A stretch of DNA of 64,000 bases from Isoperla grammatica. Lineage: Eukaryota; Arthropoda; Insecta; Plecoptera; Perlodidae. Under the pieces are notes generated by a model, which was given only the letters and a program-made list of their open reading frames with translations, did no database searches and had not been told where the DNA came from. This document shows positions 57,601-64,000 of the stretch, one piece after another (position 1 is the first letter of the stretch; every line of letters begins with the position of its first letter). The position numbers were made by a program, and so were the translations under genes. The stretch covers positions 46,228,623 through 46,292,622 of the forward strand of contig OX246744.1 of assembly GCA_945910005.1 (NCBI GenBank). The letters run 5' to 3'.

Positions 57601-60418
57601 ATCTTTGGCATGCAGTTAACAATAAGGGTTGGTATTTGGTTCCGACTGCAGTCGGGCGACTAATCCCAGCGCCCAGGCTGCAAATCGCCCGAGCGGAATA
57701 AGTCTGTATGTCTTTCCTCGGGCTCAGCAACCCTTCTGCCAAAATAACTACATACTTTCGAACTTCAAATTCCAGGACGAGACACCCCAAATCTGCCGAT
57801 TTTCATTAATAAGCCTGAGCGCGCCTAGGTCGCAAAAACTTAAGTGTGGCTGGGCTAAGCCCAGGCTGAAAAACACTAGCCTGGGCGGCGCCCAGGCCCG
57901 CCCAGGCCCGACTACAGCCCTGGTTATATAAGAGTTTTAGAATGAGTTTAGGTGGTTTGTTGTAAGGGATAATTTAACCAGAAGAAAATCATTCAATTTA
58001 CTGCACTGATGGTATAAATTTGACTTATTAGAAGTATGTTGGCATTGTAGTATAATTATTTCCTTCTATAAGTTACATTGACAAATTTGATGCAACGAAA
58101 TGTTGGTTTTGCGTGAACCTACATATTTTGGAGAATTAAATCTGGTAATTCGGGGGGGGGGGGGGGGGGGGGGCTCCCAGAGTACACACTACACACCCAC
58201 ATCATACATGTCTAGAGGAGCTATACTTGTGTGCCCAGGGTTCGGGGTCGGGCTGGAGGTGCACGAAGCGCTGGTGTCCTATCTTGTAGAGGAGTTGGGA
58301 GGCTACTTCGCCCCGACGTCGCTGACATGGGAGGCGTCGCTCAACGACATCTGGGCGTCGGGACGCCGGCTGATCGTGACGTACGATGATGACAGGGTCA
58401 GTGTTCTTATTGGTCGAGGCTGTTGGCCAATGATGTCCCTTGACTCATTAGTCCTTGACATCAGTCTCACTGGTTTTTAAACACTAGCGCAAATCTTTCC
58501 CTTCTGGGCATTTTTTGCCACTACTTTGCTATAACTGGTATGATATGACTTATGCAATTAATTCAAAAAAGACACGTGTAAAAAGTAGAAAAAATTGATA
58601 TTTTTAAATGTCACGAACATGTATGAATTCTAATTAATTCTTCCAGAATTGCAATAGGCCTAATTGCAAACAAATATAATAATGTTTCAGGAAGTATAAT
58701 CTTCGTCTTCACCTAGTTTGTTGGAAAAGTACATTTCTCTTAATACTTTTAAAGTATTCAAAATCAAAAATAACAAAATGCCAATTTTTAATTTTGAAAG
58801 TGTATTTTTATATAAAACCTATTTCTAGATTATGAACTTGAACAATTGACAAAAGATGTTGGTGTACATGTAAAACCGGAGACTGTTGAAACCGTTATAA
58901 AACGAAGCACTAAGTAGGCCATACATTTTATAAAGTTCACATCATGATAATCAGTTCTATGTGCTACTGAGTGGGTAGCATATAAATACACATTTATGTA
59001 TTTAGGTGTCCTACGGAAGCGACATATTATGGCGGGCGGTGCAACATCGTTGGGGCAACGTACAGACATTGGACGACTTGTACAAGTACTTGGCGGGAGC
59101 CATAGTCACGTGAGTTAACCTCCTTCTGCATCCTGATACACTGGTAGCAAACAATCCCCCCTCGCATTCACCATAGTGTCTATGGGAGTACAAGTACTTG
59201 GAGGGAGCCATAGTCACGTGAGTTAACCTCCTTCTGCATCCTGATACACTGGTAGCAAACAATCCTCCCTCGCATTTACCACACACGTACTTATCAGGCG
59301 GGAGCCATAGTCACGTGAGTTAACCTTCTTCTGCATCCTGATACACTGGTAGCAAACAATCCTCCCTCGCATTCACCATAGTGTCTATGGGAGTACAAGT
59401 ACTTGGCGGGAGCCATAGTCACGTGAGTTAACCTCCTTCTGCATCCTGATACACTGGTAGCAAACAATCCTCCCTCGCATTTACCATAGTGCCTATGGGA
59501 GTACAAGCAAAGATTGTAATCTTTGGTACAAGTACTTGGCGGGAGCCATAGTCACGTGAGTTAACCTCCTTCTGCATCCTGATACACTGGTAGCAAACAA
59601 TCCTCCCTCGCATTTACCATAGTGTCTATGGGAGTACAAGTACTTGGCGGGAGCCATAGTCATGCGAGTCTGTCTGTCTGTCTGTCCCTGATATATTCGA
59701 GGTCGGTATGCGACTACACTTACCTCGACTGTGCATTCCGCCCTCAGTGTCTGTGATGTGTTACAGGCCGCCGGGTAATCGCCCTCACGCCCTCATGGCG
59801 GAACTAACGGCCACCGCACTGGGCACAATCACAGACCACCTGGGCGGGCTGAGAAACATGGCGGACACGGTCAACAGAAACGTCTCGATGTGGTTTAGAG
59901 GCGCTTGGGGTGAGTGAGGGCAGTGGATCTTGGTTCGACTCCCAGTGTTTAACGCAGATAACTTGAAACGTGTCACAAGTTTTTTGTTCGAATCTTTGAA
60001 TCGACATTCGCTTTTAATAATCCAGGGCTCGGTATAATCAATATCCCTTCAGATAATCTTATAAGGACTAAGAAAAAGAATTATTTAATAGGAAACTTCA
60101 TAAAGATTAGTTAGTAAAGGAAATACCTCCATAGGCAACCTGCTTCCCTTGGTAGCCCTAACTACTGAAATCACGTGGTACACTAATTTGCTATGATAGT
60201 CGATACAGAACATAATTTCTTTATCTTCTCTGGCTAAGAAATGTTGATGAAAGAAGGTATCTTTAGTAACCTGACTCTGGTTTATTGCAGGCGAGACTGT
60301 GAACGTGGTGGCTGCAGACTTCTTCAGGGGCACCGCCATCATAGAAGAGTCCATTGCTTGGAACCTGCGTCGCGCCGCGCACATGTCATGCCCCCCCTCC
60401 CCCCCCCTTCAGCACTAG
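42592..60418 (+). CDS. Gene 2: secreted PI-PLC X-domain protein, nine exons
   Basis: Join of 42592-42667, 45206-45428, 46551-46708, 47690-47859, 48372-48570, 58239-58396, 59006-59109, 59767-59909 and 60291-60418: 1,359 nt, 452 residues plus TAG, phase-consistent at all eight junctions. The X domain begins after an N-terminal beta-rich region (VSWFNARPLEGDYVGLYYHD) typical of insect/arthropod PI-PLC-X proteins. Conserved blocks are LRTLPTWM, DMFLPGTHNSASY (His185), YGIRYVDMRIGYY (Arg222, Asp225, Arg227), WTFHGRR (His242), VILDIQEFNGFG and QHRWGNVQTLDDLYKYL. Both histidines of the PI-PLC acid-base mechanism are present, so phospholipase activity is possible. An N-terminal signal peptide and NxS/T sites (NKT, NVS, NLT) point to the secretory route. 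There is no Y, C2 or EF-hand domain, as expected for the X-only class. Substrate and biological role are not known from sequence. Confidence 0.88.
43033..43087. repeat. Interstitial TTAGG-like run
   Basis: GGTTAGG units, with an uninterrupted AAGGTTAGGTTAGGTTAGG, match the arthropod telomere motif (TTAGG)n. It is short, degenerate and internal. A degenerate reverse version (CTAACCTAGGCTAACC) is at about 37694. Confidence 0.6.
43186..43636. repeat. 15-bp minisatellite in gene 2 intron 1
   Basis: Tandem units around TTGCGGGAGTAAC (period 15) with variants GCGGGTGTAAC and TTTCGGGAG. The in-frame period gives long minus-strand frames of low complexity that are not genes. It shares the CGGGA core with the blocks at 8.2 and 13.9 kb but has a different period. 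Confidence 0.85.
43637..45000. other. Gene 2 intron 1, remainder
   Basis: Mostly featureless. Contains C-rich tracts at about 44504-44518 and a run of 22 C at 44909-44930. No exon-like sequence was recognised. Confidence 0.5.
45206..45428 (+). CDS. Gene 2 exon 2
   Basis: Acceptor GCATCTATCTAG|TCCCCC and donor CTGGA|GTGAGT, phase 1 to 2. Encodes PPSYVTADGRAKDIYVL, GCWDLGVTLQVSSL and the LEVSWFNARPLEGDYVGLYY block found ahead of the X domain in secreted arthropod homologues. Sequence 5' of the acceptor resembles that preceding gene 1 exon A. Confidence 0.8.
45532..45602 (-). repeat. tRNA-like SINE head (minus)
   Basis: The minus strand reads GATGGCTCAGTGCGTAGCAC (box A) and GCCAGTTCGATACCCGCTAC (box B) at tRNA spacing, followed by a body rich in CTTTTTCCGAGG. 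A tRNA-derived SINE inserted in gene 2 intron 2 just upstream of the 46-bp array. A related, more decayed head is at 3850-3925. Confidence 0.65.
45672..46578 (+). repeat. 46-bp array duplicating the exon 3 acceptor
   Basis: About 19 units alternating two types: GCGTCTCTCTATCTTTCAG|AGAGCTTT and GCGTCTCTCTATTTTTTAG|AGAGCTTT, each followed by (G/A)TACACCCCTGTTTCAAG. Every unit contains a pyrimidine tract plus AG and the first 27 bp of exon 3. The last acceptor (46550) is the one joined to unique coding sequence. Confidence 0.92.
46551..46708 (+). CDS. Gene 2 exon 3
   Basis: Acceptor CTATCTTTCAG|AGAGCTT and donor GTACTGG|GTGAGT, phase 2 to 1. Encodes ELCTPLFQANVSTESGNNLT and GYSALCLGYWAAYVSQGVVL. 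The start of the exon is the last unit of the 46-bp array. The chosen acceptor is the only nearby one that gives the correct phase from exon 2 and reads into YWAAYVSQGVVLASDCLRTL. Confidence 0.75.
47599..47689 (+). repeat. 91-bp duplication of exon 4 acceptor and start
   Basis: 47599-47689 and the first 84 bp of exon 4 (from 47690) are near-identical, each preceded by an AG acceptor (CATGTTTCAG and TTGTGTTACAG). Use of the first acceptor adds 91 nt (1 mod 3) and shifts the frame before the PGTHNS motif. The second is therefore required for a functional protein. Confidence 0.88.
47690..47859 (+). CDS. Gene 2 exon 4 (catalytic His185)
   Basis: Acceptor GTTACAG|CGTCCG, donor ACACAG|GTGAGC, phase 1 to 0. 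Encodes SDCLRTLPTWMRDMKGQLGD and DMFLPGTHNSASYKKYS. His185 of PGTH is the expected first catalytic histidine of the PI-PLC X domain. Asn186 follows it where many relatives have Asp. Confidence 0.85.
47860..48371. other. Gene 2 intron 4
   Basis: Starts with the donor GTGAGC, then a run of 18 C (47887-47904). Otherwise AT-rich with a short (TA)n at about 48180. Nothing else was seen. Confidence 0.6.
48372..48570 (+). CDS. Gene 2 exon 5 (Arg222, Asp225, Arg227, His242)
   Basis: Acceptor ATGTTCTAG|GAAGAG, donor TTCAACG|GTAGGG, phase 0 to 1. Encodes GQLIYGIRYVDMRIGYYHTL, AEPWWTFHGRRTH and EEIVILDIQEFN. The RYVDMR and second catalytic His of WTFHG are intact. The last 24 bp of the exon are the first unit of the 32-bp array. 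Confidence 0.87.
48547..51921 (+). repeat. 32-bp array duplicating the exon 5 donor, about 105 copies
   Basis: Consensus halves CTAGACATACAGGAGTTCAA and CGGTAGGGCATA. The first copy spans the exon end and the donor (CAACG|GTAGGG), so every unit repeats 24 bp of exon plus a GT site. Variants: 28-bp units (CTAGACACAGGAG), GAGATCAACGG, GGTATGGC, TACTAACCATAC and TACTGGACATAC. The last three recur in fixed order in blocks of several units, a higher-order pattern. The array is split by the LTR element and resumes at 54422-54556. Confidence 0.95.
51922..52279 (+). repeat. 5' LTR
   Basis: 358 bp, TG...CA ends, nearly identical to the 3' LTR. Contains CTTCGGGACATCGAAACAGG with a small palindromic CGAAACAGGCCTGTTTCG. 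Confidence 0.9.
52525..53304 (+). CDS. ORF of the LTR element (gag-like candidate, coiled-coil)
   Basis: 259 residues starting MERELDDIEGSEYEGLR, immediately repeated as VERELDDIEG. Strongly charged, E/K/D-rich and predicted by eye to be helical (KIMEMKKGQDEQARALEEMK). It has no CCHC knuckle, protease or RT motifs. An aromatic end (EWMMVGRDWSKFRGGTVE) precedes TAA and a poly-A run. It may be a reduced gag or a protein unique to this family. Function unknown. Confidence 0.55.
   Translation: MERELDDIEGSEYEGLRVERELDDIEGSLMMDGPDEDGDLKSMIRNLMRMQVGVTAKIMEMKKGQDEQARALEEMKRNMVKQVDMEKMMGDMTAEMKTIFLVKQVDVGDVKKEKDLRSVGEVGSGKIDVVKEIVEEQVGWLDNKEDVEIVEKQGDKFDDKQDVEKVEELDEMRFDKKDVVVTEQQIDKVVDKYVEIDEEYKDAVVGEENYDLTVGQKDDSRVNNEREWVCYEKEWMMVGRDWSKFRGGTVETLVKVGLW
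54060..54417 (+). repeat. 3' LTR
   Basis: 358 bp, one substitution seen relative to the 5' LTR, followed by the CTAG target duplication. Confidence 0.9.
54422..54556 (+). repeat. Remainder of the 32-bp array after the LTR insertion
   Basis: About four diverged units (GGAGTTCAACGGTAGGTCAT, GAGATCAACGG) continue the array split by the LTR element. Confidence 0.85.
54947..55368. mobile_element. MITE with GCGGCCTTTACACG ends
   Basis: GCGGCCTTTACACGTACACT at 54947 is matched in inverted form by AGTGTACGTGTAAAGGCCGC ending 55368, flanked by TA on both sides (54945-54946, 55369-55370). The interior is CpG-rich with internal copies of GTAAAACTGTCCGTGT (about 55007 and 55097) and GGGAAAGAACGTCG. No transposase. 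In gene 2 intron 5. Confidence 0.8.
55482..55628. mobile_element. 147-bp palindromic MITE, copy 2
   Basis: Same length and ends as 39133-39279 (GGTTGGAATTCATAGTCGGC ... GACTATGAATTCTAACC), with the asymmetric centre (ACAACTGTTTCC) in the opposite orientation. No clear target duplication at this copy. Confidence 0.8.
55629..56769. other. Gene 2 intron 5, unassigned
   Basis: Contains an open frame from 55889 with a short exon-like start (YLVDDVTGEVIGDLKEAAAS) that was not recognised, and a run of 22 G at 56389-56410. Nothing else could be assigned. Confidence 0.45.
56770..57298 (-). pseudogene. hAT/TTF-type zinc-finger transposase-like remnant
   Basis: Minus-strand pieces in changing frames. 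First MFYKPKRKGEETDNSKITSY; then DVWTGEQWAERREKHKWLDA and KGGFLGCVKR; then, after a stop-containing gap, SLRSKISAHQKSTTHIEAER. The order Trp-rich WxxxQW/KWL, GFLGC and KISAHxxSxxHIxA matches the TTF-type zinc-finger region of hAT transposases and their domesticated relatives. Frameshifts and the missing catalytic part indicate a dead copy. The LINE family is excluded by the motif set. Confidence 0.5.
57299..58238. other. Gene 2 intron 5, last part
   Basis: AT-rich. Contains short G/C repeats around 57830-57915 (CCCAGGC iterations) and a run of 22 G at 58152-58173, 65 bp before exon 6. No gene was seen. Confidence 0.5.
58239..58396 (+). CDS. Gene 2 exon 6
   Basis: Acceptor GTGTGCCCAG|GGTTCG, donor GACAGG|GTCAGT, phase 1 to 0. 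Encodes GFGVGLEVHEALVSYLVEEL, then LTWEASLNDIWASGRRLIVT and YDDDR, the second half of the X domain. It joins VILDIQEFN to GFG without frame change over a 9.7-kb intron. Confidence 0.82.
59006..59109 (+). CDS. Gene 2 exon 7
   Basis: Acceptor TGTATTTAG|GTGTCC, donor GTCAC|GTGAGT, phase 0 to 2. Encodes VSYGSDILWRAVQHRWGNVQ and TLDDLYKYLAGAIVT. The last 29 bp and the donor are the first unit of the 107-bp array. Confidence 0.82.
59081..59664 (+). repeat. About 107-bp array duplicating the exon 7 donor, six copies
   Basis: Units start TACAAGTACTTGGCGGGAGC (29 bp of exon), continue CATAGTCAC|GTGAGTTAACC and end with CCATAGTGTCTATGGGAG. Copies at about 59081, 59190, 59287, 59395, 59529 and 59638. 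The third has a variant start and the fifth is preceded by an insertion. The sixth ends CATAGTCATGCGAG and has lost the GT donor. Confidence 0.92.
59767..59909 (+). CDS. Gene 2 exon 8
   Basis: Acceptor GTGTTACAG|GCCGCC, donor GCTTGGG|GTGAGT, phase 2 to 1. Encodes PPGNRPHALMAELTATALGT and NRNVSMWFRGAWG. Confidence 0.82.
60291..60418 (+). CDS. Gene 2 exon 9 (terminal)
   Basis: Acceptor GTTTATTGCAG|GCGAGA, phase 1, stop TAG 60416-60418. Encodes GETVNVVAADFFRGTAIIEE and SIAWNLRRAAHMSCPPSPPL, the usual C-terminal NVVAADFF-type block of the family, followed by a short proline-rich end. Confidence 0.82.
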
Positions 60419-60523
60419 GGGGTGACGGGTATCCAAGGACGCGGGGAAACTAGCCAACATATAACCGAAACAGAGGACATCTTGATACAACGTATGGGAT
60501 GTATTCACAAATAGAAAATGTTT

Positions 60524-60529
60524 AATAAA
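60524..60529 (+). terminator. Poly(A) signal of gene 2 (AATAAA)
   Basis: First AATAAA downstream of the stop (106 bp), in AT-rich sequence just before the dispersed repeat that starts at about 60604. The repeat itself has another AATAAA at about 60611. Confidence 0.6.
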
Positions 60530-60603
60530 TATATTTTTCTATCTTCCCCTCTTCCCTTTTTCCTTTCCACTTCCCTCTGTTTTCCTGTCATACTGTATAT
60601 TAT

Positions 60604-60838
60604 AGCACTCAATAAATTCAAAGTTGTTTTGAATCAACCTTGTTCATTCTGGTGTTTGTCTGCAGGTGTTCGCACTGTCCAATCACTGATTCATATGTTT
60701 CATATTTGAATTAAAGATCTTTGATTGGTTATCGCTCACTCGTCGATGGTGTTCGGAGCTTACAGGGTTGGTTTAGTCGCTTTAAATTAAAGTCCCCCAC
60801 TGAAAACCAGTCTTGTTACCGAGTGAGTATAGACTCTA
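60604..60838 (+). repeat. Dispersed repeat, copy 2 (also 36354-36592)
   Basis: About 235 bp, same orientation and landmarks as the gene 1 intron copy. Here no tRNA-like head was seen directly upstream. Confidence 0.75.
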
Positions 60839-60899
60839 TAAATACATAAACATATCAATGTATCGCATAGATCAATAGATGCTAATAAATACAATACAA

Positions 60900-61175
60900 T
60901 ACAATACAAATGTTTTTATTTTTAAGCATAACCAATAATATTGAGTATTATTCTTATTTTATTTTATTATATTTAGATTTCATTTTTATTGTTATTGTTC
61001 TTTTTTCTATATGGTAGTACACAATGTCTGGTTTTGTTTTTTGTTAATGTTGCTATTTTATGATTTGTCATTACCATAGTTTTTAAATACGTACTATAGT
61101 TCTCTCTTCTCTTCACTGTCCTCTTTGTAAATCATTTTTCAAACTGAATAGGATAGACATTAAATAAATAAATCT
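60900..61175 (+). repeat. LINE-type 3' tail (plus)
   Basis: Ends in CTGAATAGGATAGACATTAA followed by (ATAA)n, the forward form of the tails at 1506 and 5865. Confidence 0.65.
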
Positions 61176-61193
61176 ATGCATAGCCCTATGTCC

Positions 61194-61264
61194 AGCCCCA
61201 GTGGTCTAGGCATCAAGGTGTCACATGGTAACAGGAAGACCTGGGTTCAGTTCCCGGTCAGGGT
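61194..61264 (+). repeat. tRNA-like SINE head
   Basis: CCCAGTGGTCTAGGCATCAA (box A) and GACCTGGGTTCAGTTCCCGG (box B) at tRNA spacing, followed by TAGGATTTTGTAATTTCC. The stem pairing looks imperfect, so a SINE or tRNA pseudogene rather than a functional tRNA is favoured. Confidence 0.5.
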
Positions 61265-61661
61265 AGGATTTTGTAATTTCCGGTTATCAATTAAATAACA
61301 TTTTTGTTTCTATGAATTTGAGGCACAAATCTATTAAGCCAAAACAAGTTATTATTGTATAGTGGATCCCTGGTTATACAAAAGTTGCACACGTTTCTTC
61401 TACGTCATGCGTACCGGTACACTGTTGCCAACTTTCGATACGTTTTAGATTTCAAGTAATAACAATCACTACATAATATTGAAGTCAACATTGAAATAGA
61501 TCACCACCATAAAAATGTAATTAGCTACGTACACTCTTTGAGTACGTATTTGTACAGACACATTGGCTTATATTAAAAAGCACATAGAAAATACTAGTTT
61601 TAGACAATACAAGCACAGTATAAGAATCTACACGGTACCAAACCTCCTGTCACAGCTTGTG

Positions 61662-61850
61662 CAGGGCGACACTAGCGCAGCCTAGCGGTGATTGGGCTGA
61701 CATACGTTCTTACCGTAATAATATCTACCTCAAGTTGTAGTAGTAGTAGTAGTACTACTTTATCGGCTCTTCCTATAGGACCTGCGCACGAATGTGTTTG
61801 CAGCAAGAGAGTAGCTTGAGTTTCGGTACTGTACGGATTCTTACAACGTG
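61662..61850 (+). repeat. Dispersed repeat, copy 2 (also 40688-40950)
   Basis: Shares GGCGACACTAGCGCAGCCTA, GTAGTAGTAGTAG, GACCTGCGCACG and GGATTCTTAC with the block over the gene 1 3' end. Confidence 0.6.
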
Positions 61851-62086
61851 ATAAAAGTTTCTAAATAATAAAATATATACCTGAGAGGCGTGTTGAAAGA
61901 AATATCGACACCTAGAGCTACGGGCAACAATGTTTTAAAGAGGATACTAACTACGCCAACAGGCAGATTCTGGTACTCCAACTTGAAAGTTGACCCGTTA
62001 ACTGTTCAGCTGTGCATTGTAACGGTACAAGTACTGCAAATAGTCTTCATACTGGTACATGTACCACAGATAGTCTTCATACCGGT

Positions 62087-62600
62087 CAGAGCTCAGTAAA
62101 ATACTAAAATAATTATATTTTACATACAGTACTCAATTAAATGTATTTCAGATACGAAATACAAGATAGTTTTGGAGACTTGTATTTTCGATACAAAATA
62201 CATTTTTACTTTCATAAATACTCAAAATAAAATACATTTGCCTTAGTTATAATGTTAATATCGGAAAATGAGGGCAAACGACCTTTGCAATACCATTAAA
62301 AGCAAGACTGCTTTCCAGTATGTCTAGAACATTCTGGCCGCTAGGTTGCGCTAGGAACTTACTGAACGGACGGGTGCGATTCTTTCTTATAGTTTGCAGT
62401 CAGGTTACAATCCGTTGCACGACAAAAATGTATTTTCTTGAGAAAAGTATTATGTAAAATACAAAATAATAACGAATATGTATTTGCAATACAAAATACA
62501 AACTATAAAATGTGTTTATAAATTTTCAATTAATATTTGTATTAATTTATGTATTCAAATACAAGTATTTCAGACAGTGACCAGCTCTGGGCGCAGGTAC
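62087..62600. mobile_element. Possible hAT-like foldback element
   Basis: CAGAGCT at 62087 and AGCTCTG ending at about 62589 are inverted. The interior is full of GTATTT/AAATAC and ACAAAATACA repeats typical of hAT-derived MITEs. No target duplication could be defined. Confidence 0.35.
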
Positions 62601-64000
62601 GCAAGACTCTCGATACTCAACAGGAAACGGGCCACTCAAGCCACTCAAGTTGTCGTTCGTTTCCACCACCAATAAGAATAACCCACCAGACCCCCACATA
62701 ACAATGTCCTCATGCTACACTCCCCTTCCCCCCCACGGGGGGTTACGTTCATAAGATTGATCGAAGCACAATACTAGTTCAACTAGTTGAAACACAAATA
62801 CGAGTTATATGATTGTATAATGTATATTATTATTATTTCACGTGGGAATCTCTCGCCCAGTTTTATTGCATCTTTGAATTATGTGATGGCGGCACCACAC
62901 GACGTCTGCATTGACTTTGTACGTTTCGCCAAACTTTACGTAATCTAGAACAAACACGAACATAACTTTTGACATCCATACATCACTATATTAACCTATT
63001 ATATGTTAGGCTACCTGATTTCAAGTGTTCAAAATTCCATTTTATTTATACCCACCAGTTCGTTAAGGCTGTATGTTCAGTTGTTCACCAACACTCAATT
63101 GCTAACCTAAAATGTTTTTAAATTATCTCAAAACTAAATCAAAATATGTCATCCTCTAGAGTATTAAGTTCTCTTCCTTATGGATCTTTCTTTGTTTTAA
63201 TAAATGTTTCCTTTCTTCAAATGTTGTCAACTAGGAGCGCAGTAGGCTACCATTACATTACAAAAGTTAATTAAGAACGTTTGAAAAACGGAAATATTTA
63301 CTGCAACAAAGAAACGTTAATAAAAGAGAAGTCGGAGAACTTAATTCTTCACAGGACAACATATTTTGATTTACTTTCGGGACAGTTTAAAAACATTTTA
63401 AGGCAATCTTAACAGACCAACATTGGTGGCCATAGAGCCTTGACAATGTCGCAAGATACCTGTGCAGCAGGTTCGAGAGTCAATTGCAGCCAGGGTATGA
63501 TACCACCACGACATATTTTATTGGCAACAGCTTACTTAATTAATTCAATAGTAAAGGCCTAGTAGACTATTGTAAACATTATTGCATAGAACGGTTTTTA
63601 AGACGAAAATCTTCTCAATATCTCTACGGTGTCAAAATGTTTAACGAGTGTTTTCTCTTCTACTTTGTAAGTGCTTTGCGTTCACTCTTTCGATGACTCA
63701 CAGACACTCTGTTGTGCAGTACATTACGGTAAACACGACACTGTCTCGGTAGTTTCACGGTTGGCAGTACTGACGTAACATGTCCAAGCCACTCAGGCAA
63801 CGTTCACAGTTTCTGGCAAACATCATTATCACTGGAAATAAATCCGTTGTTCGATGTATTTATTTTTATATTCCACTTCATCATAAAGGTCGATTAATTG
63901 AGCAAAAATAAAAATGACAAAACCTTCCTTACGGATGTTTTTCTTCTTGTCGATGGATACAGGATATACTACCGTATATCACCTTATTCTTACAATGTTG
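62601..64000. other. No recognised feature
   Basis: AT-rich sequence without recognised gene, RNA or clear repeat. A weak box-B-like GCAGGTTCGAGAGTC at about 63467 is not enough to call a SINE. Confidence 0.5.

Noticed and set aside
57629..57931. 100-residue plus-strand frame in gene 2 intron 5
   Set aside because: No recognisable domain; overlaps CCCAGGC-type repeats and has no suitable splice phase to the flanking exons.

Overview
This is a eukaryotic, repeat-rich genomic window with two intron-containing genes, both on the + strand. The rest is transposon debris and tandem arrays. The organism is probably an arthropod, possibly a crustacean. That is an inference from a secreted, insect-like PI-PLC X-domain protein, short TTAGG-type runs (43033-43087), abundant microsatellites and GC/CpG-rich exons in AT-rich surroundings. 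No species can be named.

Region 1-15.3 kb: no host gene recognised. It holds a pair of 230-240 bp direct repeats, a LINE reverse-transcriptase C-terminal remnant beside a long (TATG)n microsatellite, a 6-copy minisatellite, a probable DNA transposon with terminal inverted repeats that encloses a second LINE ORF2 tail, a large inverted-repeat complex (6049-7446), and two related GGGA-rich tandem blocks (8.2 and 13.8 kb).

Region 15.4-40.7 kb, gene 1: a large unrecognised protein of about 2,180 residues in the part seen, in five exons (about 15398-20321, 35791-35945, 36799-37548, 38415-38727, 40222-40631). All exon phases match. Exon A is built from nested coding minisatellites, and the protein is crowded with KR, RKR and RRRR sites. 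The intron after exon A is 15.5 kb and almost entirely a 75-bp satellite (about 200 copies) that runs up to the next 3' splice site.

Region 42.6-60.5 kb, gene 2: a complete nine-exon model for a secreted PI-PLC X-domain protein of 452 residues, with signal peptide, catalytic His185/His242 and Arg222/Asp225/Arg227, a phase-consistent reading frame and a downstream AATAAA. Four of its splice junctions are themselves duplicated into tandem arrays: exon 3 acceptor (about 19 x 46 bp), exon 4 acceptor (2 x 91 bp), exon 5 donor (about 105 x 32 bp) and exon 7 donor (about 6 x 107 bp). A young non-autonomous LTR retroelement (51922-54417, two 358-bp LTRs, CTAG target duplication) has inserted into the exon-5 array.

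The main observation is that five tandem arrays in two neighbouring genes are anchored on exon/intron junctions, so that units carry copies of splice sites. Region 60.6-64 kb is downstream repeats (LINE tail, tRNA-like SINE head, hAT-like foldback) with no recognised gene.
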